Source: Firmicutes bacterium AM55-24TS
GTDB lineage: Bacteria > Bacillota > Clostridia > UBA1381
Assembly (NCBI GenBank): GCA_003460745.1
Contig: QTVU01000059.1
Location: 1 to 13,310 of the forward strand
Direction: 5' to 3'
Length of the DNA stretch: 13,310 nt
Below are positions 7,480 through 13,310 of the stretch, in pieces. A program made the translations under genes and the position numbers. The notes under the pieces were generated by a model. The model made no database searches. It was not told where the DNA came from and saw only the letters and a program-made list of their open reading frames with translations. The number at the start of each line of letters is the position of its first letter. The first letter of the stretch is position 1.

Positions 7480-8108
7480 ATGAAGATTAAGACAGTCAAT
7501 AATTATTATACAGATGAAAATACTTATATAGTTTATGATGAAAATACAAAGAACGGTCTTGTGATTGATCCGGGATATAAGTGTGACGGAATATTGAAAG
7601 CGGCTCAGGACGACGGAGTTAATATAAAATATGTGCTTATAACTCATTGTCATTATGACATATTTCAGATATGGAACAGCTTCGTGAAAAAACAGGCGCT
7701 AAACTTGTTTCCGGCGATAAGGCGAGCATAAATATAACAGACCCGGACATTAATTTGTCGTATTCGGGACTTGGTTATGAATTGTCGGCTAAAAAGTCTG
7801 ATATTGTTTTGAAAGATAATGAAGAACTTAATATTGACGGACTTAATATCAAATGTATCTATACGCCAGGTCATACAAATTGCGGCGTATGTTATTTGAT
7901 AAATAATAAAAAATTGTTTACGGGCGATACATTGTTTTTGAGAAGTGTCGGCAGAAGTGATTTGCCGACAGGTGACGGGGATATTCTTGTAAAATCAATA
8001 AAGACAAGAATATATACGCTTGATGATGATATAGACGTTTTTCCGGGACACGGCGGACAGAGTTCTGTTGGGTATGAGAAAAAGTATAATATGTATATAA
8101 AGGACTAA
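7480..8108 (+). CDS. Metallo-beta-lactamase-fold hydrolase, glyoxalase II-like (frameshifted)
   Basis: A small cytoplasmic MBL-fold hydrolase of the YqgX/glyoxalase II-like group; substrate not predictable. It is in two frames, 7480-7731 and 7671-8108. Restoring one C near 7659 (GACATATT to GACCATATT) gives 209 residues, the family's size, and completes the zinc motif HCHYDH at 56-61: the lesion falls in the codon for its last His. Other ligands are H132 (TPGHT), D150 (FTGDTLF) and H191 (FPGHG). Start ATG 7480 has GAGGTG just upstream. It lies 10 bases after dnaN and ends 3 bases before hemZ. In many Clostridia an MBL hydrolase directly precedes hemZ, usually near rel and hisS, so this pair seems to have moved together beside dnaN. 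A sequencing error is more likely than a true pseudogene, as the rest is undecayed. Confidence 0.88.
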
Positions 8109-8111
8109 AAA

Positions 8112-9563
8112 ATGTTAATTATTCAAAACGGTTATGAATGTGATTACGAAATGAAGCTTTTTTATAAGCTTTATTTTGATATGAACGAAGATATATATGT
8201 GTATTCAAACTTTGAATATAAGGATAAAGTTATAAACGTGTATACGGAGATAATCTATAACGGCGGTACATATTTTGACGATTTCTATTATGATTTTGAT
8301 ACTGAAAATCAAAAGGCACAGTTTATAAAAAAAATCTTTACCGCATCATGTACAAAGTCGTTTTGTCACGCAGCGGAAAAAATTAAGCATATAAATCTTC
8401 CTTGGGGAGTAATGTGCGGTATTCGTCCGGCTAAAATTGTCCGTGAACTTATGGAAGAAGGACACAGTGACAGTGAAGTTGTTGAAATATTAAAGAAAAT
8501 TTATGAAGTGTCCGATGAAAAGATTGACCTTGCATATAAGGTTGCAAAGAATGAAAAGATTTTGCTTGACGAAATCGGCGAAAATTCAGTAAGTATATAT
8601 ATCGGCATACCGTTTTGTCCGACAAGATGTTTGTATTGTTCATTTGTTTCAACAGATATACGCGTAAGCGGAAAATATATGGACCCGTTTGTGGATAAAT
8701 TGCTTTTGGAGATTGATAAAACTGCGGAAGTAATTGATAAAATGGGTGCATATGTTGAAAATATATATATCGGCGGCGGAACACCGACAACGCTTGAACC
8801 GCACCACTTAAAAGCAATATTTGACAGATTGAAAGCAAATTTTGATTTTTCAAAAATAAAGGAATTTACTCTTGAGGCAGGCAGACCGGATACAATAACA
8901 AAGGATAAATTGTATGAGGCAAAACAGGGCGGTGTCAACAGAATAAGCATTAATCCGCAGACTATGAACGAACAGACTTTGAAAAGAGTCGGCAGAAAGC
9001 ATACTCCCGATATGGTGCAAAAATGCTTTGAAATGGCGAGAAAAATGGGCTTTGACAATATTAATATGGATCTTATAGCCGGTTTGCCGGAAGAAACCGT
9101 TGATATGTTCAAGTACAGTCTTGATGAAGTAATTAAACTTGATCCTGAAAATATAACCGTTCATTCAATGTGCGTAAAAAGAGCGGCTTCACTCAGATTT
9201 TCAGATGCGGAGCTTGCAAAAGCAAATGATATGAACGAAATGCTTTCGTATACTCAAAAACATATGGAGAAAACAGGAAGAAAGCCTTATTATATGTATC
9301 GTCAAAAAAATATTTCGGGTAATCTTGAAAATGTCGGTTATGCAAAAGACGGCTGTATGAGTACATATAACATAAACATTATGGAGGAAAAACAGACTAT
9401 TATTGCACTTGGCGGCGGCGGTTCTACCAAAATTGTTATGGACGACAGAATTGAGAGAGTGTTTAATTTTAAAGACCCTCTTGAATATATAAGACGTTTT
9501 GATGAAATATTGAAGAAAAAAGACGAAATACTTGATATATTGGCAGGTGAAAAAAATGGCTGA
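8112..9563 (+). CDS. hemZ: HemZ-type coproporphyrinogen III oxidase-like radical SAM protein
   Basis: 483 residues, close to B. subtilis HemZ (about 500). The radical SAM cluster motif CPTRCLYC has C169, C173 and C176 binding a [4Fe-4S] cluster; GGGTPT (221-226) is the SAM-binding strand. INPQTMNEQTLKRVGRKHT and NMDLIAGLPEET are typical HemN/HemZ text. The N-terminal ~155 residues are the extra domain that separates HemZ from HemN/HemW. Family members are annotated as oxygen-independent coproporphyrinogen dehydrogenases, but activity is rarely shown and no other haem gene is present here, so the real substrate is open. AAAGGA (8099-8104) inside the end of the preceding gene serves the ATG; the gap is 3 bases. 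Its stop overlaps the next gene by 8 bases. The frame is intact. Confidence 0.92.
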   Translation: MLIIQNGYECDYEMKLFYKLYFDMNEDIYVYSNFEYKDKVINVYTEIIYNGGTYFDDFYYDFDTENQKAQFIKKIFTASCTKSFCHAAEKIKHINLPWGVMCGIRPAKIVRELMEEGHSDSEVVEILKKIYEVSDEKIDLAYKVAKNEKILLDEIGENSVSIYIGIPFCPTRCLYCSFVSTDIRVSGKYMDPFVDKLLLEIDKTAEVIDKMGAYVENIYIGGGTPTTLEPHHLKAIFDRLKANFDFSKIKEFTLEAGRPDTITKDKLYEAKQGGVNRISINPQTMNEQTLKRVGRKHTPDMVQKCFEMARKMGFDNINMDLIAGLPEETVDMFKYSLDEVIKLDPENITVHSMCVKRAASLRFSDAELAKANDMNEMLSYTQKHMEKTGRKPYYMYRQKNISGNLENVGYAKDGCMSTYNINIMEEKQTIIALGGGGSTKIVMDDRIERVFNFKDPLEYIRRFDEILKKKDEILDILAGEKNG

Positions 9564-10539
9564 CGAACAAACTTTAAACCGTATAATGAATGAGTATGAA
9601 GAACTTCGTATCAGTGCGGCTAATGAAAGAAAAAAACGTATTGAGAAAGTTAATAAAAAAATTCCGCGAGTGGCTGAAATTGACAGAGAGATTTTTCAAT
9701 GCGGTATGGAGAATACTAAAAGAATATTTAAAAATCCCGATAAGGCTGATGAATATAACAGGGATTTTAAAGAAAATCTAAGAAAACTCGAAAATGAAAA
9801 GAGTAATCTGCTGAAAGTAAACGGAATTTCTGCCGATTATAATAAATATAAATATAAGTGTGAAAATTGCAGTGATACAGGTTATGATAAAAACGGTAAA
9901 AAATGTAAGTGTTTCAAACAGAAACTTATAAATGCTGCATATTCAGTGTCAAATATAGAAGAAACAATAAAAACACAAAATTTTGATACATTTTCGTTTG
10001 ATTATTATTCAAAAGATGTCGGTGAAAACGGTGTTTCGGTGTATGATAATATGACGAAGATATATAATAACTGTAAACGTTTCTGCGATAATTTTGATAA
10101 TGAAACCAAAGGCCTTGTTTTTTACGGCTCGACAGGTTTGGGAAAAACATTTTTGTCAAGTGCCATCGCAAAAGAACTTATGGATAAGGGCAAAATGGTT
10201 ATCTACATAAGAGCAACAAAACTGTTTTCAATAAATGAAGATTATAAGTTTGGCAGAAATACCGACAGGTCTGTTATTGATAATATATATAAGGCTGATT
10301 TGCTTATAATTGATGATTTGGGTACAGAGCCGTTTAATAAAAATAATCTTGCGTTTTTATTTGACGTTATTAACGAGCGTACAGCGAATAATAAAAAGAT
10401 TATTATTAATACTAATTTGCAAATAAGCGAAATTACAAAAATGTACAGTATGCGTTTTACTTCAAGATTGTATGAATATTTTATGATGTACAAGTTTTAC
10501 GGGGAAGATATACGTATACAAAAATTAAGAAGAAGCTAA
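9556..10539 (+). CDS. DnaC/DnaI-like AAA+ ATPase, probable helicase loader
   Basis: 327 residues. A charged, helical N-terminal part (1-95, coiled-coil-like, rich in Glu/Lys) leads to a cysteine cluster C102, C105, C117, C119 around DTGY, as in the zinc-binding region of DnaI-type loaders. The AAA+ core has Walker A GSTGLGKT (191-198), Walker B LLIIDDLG (249-256), sensor-1-like INTNL (284-288) and MRFTSRL (299-305) with arginine-finger candidates. Such proteins load the replicative helicase, often with DnaA. Start ATG 9556 is preferred over ATG 9532 because AGGTGA (9545-9550) lies 5 bases upstream; it overlaps hemZ by 8 bases. Placement in the same run as dnaN fits a replication role. IstB transposition ATPases share the core, but no transposase is nearby. 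Confidence 0.85.
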   Translation: MADEQTLNRIMNEYEELRISAANERKKRIEKVNKKIPRVAEIDREIFQCGMENTKRIFKNPDKADEYNRDFKENLRKLENEKSNLLKVNGISADYNKYKYKCENCSDTGYDKNGKKCKCFKQKLINAAYSVSNIEETIKTQNFDTFSFDYYSKDVGENGVSVYDNMTKIYNNCKRFCDNFDNETKGLVFYGSTGLGKTFLSSAIAKELMDKGKMVIYIRATKLFSINEDYKFGRNTDRSVIDNIYKADLLIIDDLGTEPFNKNNLAFLFDVINERTANNKKIIINTNLQISEITKMYSMRFTSRLYEYFMMYKFYGEDIRIQKLRRS

Positions 10540-10597
10540 GATGATTGATAAATTGTATGGACCGTGCATAATATTTATAATTCAATAAAAACAAAAA

Positions 10598-10640
10598 GCA
10601 AGCCTATCTTTGATATACGGCTTGCCTTTGTACTTTTTTT
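10598..10640 (+). terminator. Terminator of the dnaN-MBL-hemZ-dnaC-like run
   Basis: GCAAGCC (10598-10604) pairs with GGCTTGC (10619-10625); an inner TATC-TTT-GATA helix extends the stem with a small bulge. A short CTTTGTAC and seven T residues (10634-10640) follow. It lies 58 bases after the stop of the DnaC-like gene. Confidence 0.75.
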
Positions 10641-10692
10641 GAAAATAAACTCTAACGTACCTATGTACGCCGACGAGTTCATTTTCAAAAAA
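10635..10692. repeat. 18-bp-stem inverted repeat
   Basis: Arms 10635-10652 and 10675-10692 match at 17 of 18 positions (A10647 opposite C10680; a G-U pair in RNA read from the minus strand). The 22-base loop includes GTAC-CTAT-GTAC. Terminal T6 and A6 make it terminator-like in both directions. Its arm shares the T run of the preceding terminator. It could also be a miniature palindromic element. Confidence 0.7.
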
Positions 10693-10726
10693 TCCAAACT
10701 AATTTCTCAACCTCTTACAGTATGAA

Positions 10727-10745
10727 GGGACTGCTATGCAGTCCC
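10727..10745 (-). terminator. Hairpin after the repeat lipoprotein gene
   Basis: Perfect 8-bp GC-rich stem GGGACTGC/GCAGTCCC with a 3-base loop, 8 bases beyond the stop of the minus-strand lipoprotein gene. On that strand the following text (TTCATACTG) lacks a real T run, so termination may instead depend on the larger palindrome at 10635-10692. Confidence 0.5.
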
Positions 10746-10753
10746 TTTAATGA

Positions 10754-11068
10754 TTATTTGCCGTTGTTGTTTGCGTCATTACCGCCTACGGCGTCACTTA
10801 CACCCTCAGCAACATCGGCTGCTGCGTCACCGACACCTTCGACAACGTCGCCTGCCGCGTCACCGACGTCTTTAACTGCGTCGCCTGCCGCATTACCTGC
10901 GTTATCTACATCGTTTGAAACATTGTTATTGTCATTTTTATTTTCATTATTTGTATTTACCGTTGATTCCGGTGACGGTGAAGTATTGTCATTTGTATTA
11001 TTCATACCGCATGATGTAAGCATTGCGGCAGCCATAAATGATAATAAAATTAATTTTATACCTTTCAT
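10754..11068 (-). CDS. Small lipoprotein with three 11-residue repeats
   Basis: 104 residues. A lysine-containing start and hydrophobic segment lead to lipobox MLTSC-G, so C20 would be lipidated and the protein held on the outer face of the membrane. Residues 21-55 are a low-complexity Asn/Asp/Ser/Thr linker. Residues 60-92 are three tandem 11-mers: AAGDAVKDVGD, AAGDVVEGVGD, AAADVAEGVSD, then AVGG and an Asn-rich tail. The alternation of Ala/Val and Asp/Glu suggests an amphipathic helix of the 11-mer kind seen in LEA-like and apolipoprotein-like proteins; this is inference from pattern only. GGAGG lies 7 bases before the ATG. It is transcribed toward the dnaN operon and alone. No known function; the gene looks real because of the lipobox and RBS. 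Confidence 0.8.
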   Translation of the reverse strand: MKGIKLILLSFMAAAMLTSCGMNNTNDNTSPSPESTVNTNNENKNDNNNVSNDVDNAGNAAGDAVKDVGDAAGDVVEGVGDAAADVAEGVSDAVGGNDANNNGK

Positions 11069-11158
11069 TTTTATGCCTCCATTATTTATTAATACAACCT
11101 TAGTATTGTCATTATTTTTGATTTTATAAGTTTATTAATAAAAAATTCATATTTTTTT

Positions 11159-11185
11159 GGGAACAAAAGTGATGTTACTTACGTC
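11159..11185 (+). promoter_or_regulatory. Possible ECF-sigma promoter of the secreted stalk protein
   Basis: GGGAAC (11159-11164) and CGTC (11182-11185, within CGTCTAA) are 17 bases apart. ECF sigma factors typically read an AAC-containing -35 and a CGTC or TCTAA-like -10. It would give a ~48-base leader. No good sigma-A pair was found closer to the gene. The spacer also holds AAGT-GATGTT-ACTT, a small inverted repeat. Short motifs in AT-rich DNA can arise by chance. Confidence 0.4.
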
Positions 11186-11239
11186 TAATAAATTGCAAAC
11201 AGATAAATGCAAATAATAAAAAAAAAGGAGATTATAAAA

Positions 11240-12387
11240 ATGAAAAAAAATCTAATCGCAATAATTGCACTAACAGCAGCACTTGCTGCAAGTACATCTG
11301 CTTTTGCAGACACAGTACAAATTTCAGAAGAAGAACTTAATAAGCCTGTTTCGACATATGCACCGGATGCTATGCCGACACCTGAAATTCAAGGCGACAT
11401 TATGCTTTTGAACGGTGAAGAAACAGACGCAGCAGCACCTGTTGAAACTGCAAGCTATATTTCTGTAGACGTAACAGTTGTAAAAACAGACAGCGACGTT
11501 GACGGAATTATCAAAACAACAACAGACGTTAATAACAAGGACGATCAAAACAATACTGTAAATCTAAAGATTACAGATGATACACTTGTATATGACAATT
11601 TGGGTAACAAAAAGGCTCTAAGTGATTTGACTGATGGTTCAAAAATTACTGTATTTACAGGCTCATATGAACCGACTCCGCTTATTCTTCCTGTTCAGTA
11701 CACAGCAAATGTAATTATCATCAACGGTGACAAAGAAGGTAATGTAAATGCAGATACATACCTTGCTGATGAAGAAGGCTATACAAATGCCGCAAATACT
11801 TTAAAAATTGCAGCAGCTGACGATACAAAGATTGTTGATAAGGACGAAAAAGAATATAAGGGTGATTTGGATAAGAATGACCTTATCGTATTCTACGGTG
11901 TATCAACAAAGAGTATCCCTGCTCAAACAACACCTACAAAGGTTGTAGTTCTTGGTAAAAACGAAATTGCTCTAAAGCAGATTGAAGCTGCAAAAAATGC
12001 TACTCCAGCTCCTACAGCTGCACCTGAAGTAACAGAAACTCCGCAAGTAGCTATGCAGGTCTTGTAAATGTTGTAATCGGTGACAAGAATGTTTCAGATG
12101 TATATGCAAAGGATAATACAACAATGGTTCCTCTAAGAGAAGTTGCAGAAGCCGCTGGTTTCACAGTAACTTGGGATGCAGAAAACAGAGCAGTTATTCT
12201 TAATGACGGTGTTTACAGTCTAAAGATTGGTGAAAACAGCTATGTTAAGGGTAAAATGATGCCACTAACACTAAGTGCCGCACCTGAAATTGTTAATGAT
12301 CTAACATATGTTCCTGCTGAATTTTTCGCAGAAGTAACAGAATCAGCTACAGTTGACGGTACATCACTTGTTGTAACAGCTAAATAA
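11240..12387 (+). CDS. Secreted protein with copper-amine-oxidase-N-like (stalk) domain (frameshifted)
   Basis: A signal peptide (MKKNLIAIIALTAALAASTS, cleavage likely after AFA at 23) directs export. Residues about 75-240 hold two similar beta-rich units (106-162 and 186-238), each running through an I-DDT-hVD core, a DL..GD/ND-hhVF strand and a P-hhVV-type closing strand. A Pro/Ala/Thr linker follows (253-270). The C-terminal ~110 residues (MVPLREVAEAAGFTVTWD) are a copper-amine-oxidase N-terminal-like domain, common on Clostridia surface proteins and usually not enzymatic. The frame breaks at 12053-12056: the first part ends at 12067 and the domain continues in another frame. Restoring one G (ATGCAG to ATGGCAG) yields 382 residues. 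Start ATG 11240 follows AAAGGAG by 9 bases. Function unknown; wall-associated role inferred. Confidence 0.85.
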
Positions 12388-12400
12388 TTTTTGAAAATAT

Positions 12401-12433
12401 AAAAAAAGATGTTCGCGAGAACATCTTTTTTTT
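12401..12433. terminator. Bidirectional terminator between convergent genes
   Basis: GATGTTC (12408-12414) and GAACATC (12419-12425) pair around GCGA, with seven or more A before and eight T after. It lies 20 bases after the stalk-protein stop and 18 bases from the stop of the opposing lipoprotein gene, so it can serve both. Confidence 0.88.
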
Positions 12434-12443
12434 GTTTGTATTA

Positions 12444-12986
12444 TCAATTGTTTTTAAAACTAAATGTCATTTGTGCGTTTACTTCGTTTGTTATACTCAT
12501 TAACGGACCGACTTGTACAGTTATAGGGTTTGCAGTATCATGCAAACTGTATGCACATTCTAATGTGATAGTTCCTCCCGGTTGTACTTCCGCTAATGAC
12601 GGTTGTGCGTCCATTACATCGGGCATCATTGTAGCTACATTACATTGTATGGAATTTTGAAAAGCATTAGCACTTACAGAAGTAAGGAATGATGCGTTGG
12701 CATTACTGTTATTTGTAAAGTTATATGTTACTATAATTGCCGGATTACCCTGAAAATCTGTTGCTGTTTTTGCAGTTACTATTTCAACATCATATTTACC
12801 GCTTACGGTTCCTTTGTTTTTCTGTTTAGGCTGTTCCGTAGCAGGAACAGCCGTTGGTTCTGATACTGAATCAGTTGTTGTTTGCTGATTTGATGTTGTA
12901 CTTTGTGTATTTGCAGTTTGACTGTTTACACAAGAACACAATGATAAAGTTAAAATAATTGAAAATAACAAAATTGTTTTTTTCAT
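12444..12986 (-). CDS. DUF5067-like lipoprotein
   Basis: 180 residues. A hydrophobic signal segment ends in lipobox LCSC-V, so C19 is the probable lipidated residue. Residues 20-58 are a Thr/Ser/Gln/Pro linker ending in the basic PKQKNKG. From about 60 a beta-rich domain starts KYDVEIVTAKTATDFQGNPA and continues IIVTYNFTNNS, Q-CNVA, VQPGGTITLECAYSL and P-TVQVGPL; this succession resembles DUF5067, a domain of Firmicutes lipoproteins of unknown role with an immunoglobulin-like flavour. AAAGGA lies 7 bases before the ATG. It stands alone, convergent with the stalk-protein gene. No enzymatic motif is visible. Surface location is well supported; domain name rests on my recognition of pattern without a profile search. 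Confidence 0.82.
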   Translation of the reverse strand: MKKTILLFSIILTLSLCSCVNSQTANTQSTTSNQQTTTDSVSEPTAVPATEQPKQKNKGTVSGKYDVEIVTAKTATDFQGNPAIIVTYNFTNNSNANASFLTSVSANAFQNSIQCNVATMMPDVMDAQPSLAEVQPGGTITLECAYSLHDTANPITVQVGPLMSITNEVNAQMTFSFKNN

Positions 12987-13078
12987 AATAAAATCCTTTC
13001 TCTCTATATGTATTTTTGCTGCAAATGACGGTTTGCACCCCGCTTCTCCTTTCCGTCAATATTTCCACATATTAAAAA

Positions 13079-13108
13079 ATGCGTGGTATAAAATTCTATA
13101 CCACGCAT
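13079..13108 (-). terminator. Strong 12-bp hairpin terminator for a gene entering from the right
   Basis: ATGCGTGGTATA and TATACCACGCAT form a perfect 12-bp stem around AAATTC. On the minus strand it is followed by six T residues and AAT; on the plus strand by only a run of A. So it most likely ends a leftward transcript from beyond the window, protecting the lipoprotein gene upstream region. It could also be an operator-like palindrome. Confidence 0.65.
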
Positions 13109-13310
13109 AAAAACGAGGCTTAGAATTTGTTACCACACATTTTCTGATATATGAAAAACTTTAATTTTGCAGCGAAAATAACAGTATTTCAATATATAAA
13201 GCCTGCGTTTTATACAAACACAAATATATAAAGCCTGCGTTTTATACAAACACAAACTGTTATTATATGTACTGCAAAAAAGAATATTCCTAAAAATTGA
13301 ATACTCTAAA
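13109..13310. other. Gene-free stretch at the right edge
   Basis: No open frame with a start, codon-like composition or RBS is visible. One minus-strand frame stays open from the window edge to a TAA near 13131, but its translation is rich in Tyr/Cys/Ile and a 32-base repeat inside it changes frame between copies, so it is not convincing. The only structure is the repeat and inverted arms listed separately. Confidence 0.6.
13165..13279. repeat. 32-bp tandem repeat inside inverted arms
   Basis: Two perfect tandem copies of a 32-base unit (13191-13222 and 13223-13254, continuing AA) carry the only GC-rich patch, GCCTGCG, in otherwise A/T text. They are framed by inverted arms in two blocks: TTTTGCAG (13165-13172) with CTGCAAAA (13272-13279), and ATAACAGT (13178-13185) with ACTGTTAT (13256-13263). 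Possible readings are a structured RNA, a miniature mobile element or repeated protein-binding sites. Confidence 0.75.

Noticed and set aside
8501..9112. 203-residue minus-strand open frame inside hemZ
   Set aside because: It lies wholly within a well-supported radical SAM gene, and has no RBS or recognisable family.
9532..9555. Earlier ATG (9532) as start of the DnaC-like protein
   Set aside because: It would add eight residues deeper in hemZ with no RBS; AGGTGA sits correctly before ATG 9556.
9556..10539. IstB-type insertion-sequence ATPase
   Set aside because: No transposase partner or terminal inverted repeats; the N-terminal cysteine cluster and operon position fit a replication loader better.
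10722..11129. Plus-strand 135-residue open frame rich in Ser/Thr/Pro/Ala
   Set aside because: It is the complement of the repeat lipoprotein gene, has no RBS, and its repetitive make-up mirrors the 11-residue repeats of the real gene, which has a lipobox and RBS.
12871..13068. 65-residue minus-strand open frame before the lipoprotein
   Set aside because: It overlaps the start of the lipoprotein gene in another frame, and its text looks like translated leader and signal-peptide DNA.
13191..13256. CRISPR array
   Set aside because: The two 32-base units are directly adjacent with no spacer, there are only two, and no cas gene is present.
13131..13309. Partial minus-strand gene entering from the right edge
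   Set aside because: The frame is open but its composition is not protein-like, and the 32-base repeat is not a multiple of three, so the two copies are read in different frames.

Overview
The window looks like the replication-origin region of a low-GC Gram-positive bacterium of the class Clostridia. The base composition is AT-rich. There is a dnaA-oriC-dnaN core, a HemZ-type radical SAM protein, a DnaC/DnaI-like helicase loader, and lipoproteins of Firmicutes type. The origin carries a Bacillus-like unwinding layout (DnaA box, short GC-containing spacer, DnaA-trios, A/T-only tract). I cannot name a genus.

Left arm (1-4530, minus strand): a three-gene operon reads leftward, ppx-like phosphatase, then ppk1 polyphosphate kinase (4-base ATGA overlap), then a FabG-like short-chain dehydrogenase, and ends in a strong terminator at 136-164. 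The extreme left holds small hairpins of a repeat-like kind. The operon's promoter lies back-to-back with the dnaA promoter in a compact divergent region (4531-4720).

Centre (4605-7469, plus strand): dnaA, the origin (6055-6335) and dnaN. dnaA has a one-base deletion near 5254 that splits it into two frames. The origin holds about eight DnaA-box-like 9-mers, none of them perfect TTATCCACA. Three are identical TTATCAACA, and one group sits at exact 11-bp steps. The box-to-trio unit at 6211-6241 is followed by a 46-bp A/T-only tract.

Right of dnaN (7480-10640, plus strand): a metallo-beta-lactamase-fold hydrolase (split by a one-base deletion inside its zinc motif), hemZ, and a DnaC-like AAA+ loader follow with tiny gaps or overlaps, probably as one operon with dnaN, and end in a hairpin terminator. 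recF, gyrB, rpmH and the S4-domain gene, usual neighbours of dnaA-dnaN, are absent here.

Far right (10640-13310): cell-surface genes. These are a minus-strand lipoprotein with three 11-residue repeats, a plus-strand secreted protein with a copper-amine-oxidase-N-like C-terminal domain (again split by a one-base deletion) behind a possible ECF-sigma promoter, and a minus-strand DUF5067-like lipoprotein. The last ~200 bases hold no convincing gene but contain a 32-bp tandem repeat inside inverted arms.

Three independent one-base losses, each in a two-base homopolymer and each exactly repairable to the family's usual length, point to sequencing or assembly errors more than to real gene decay.
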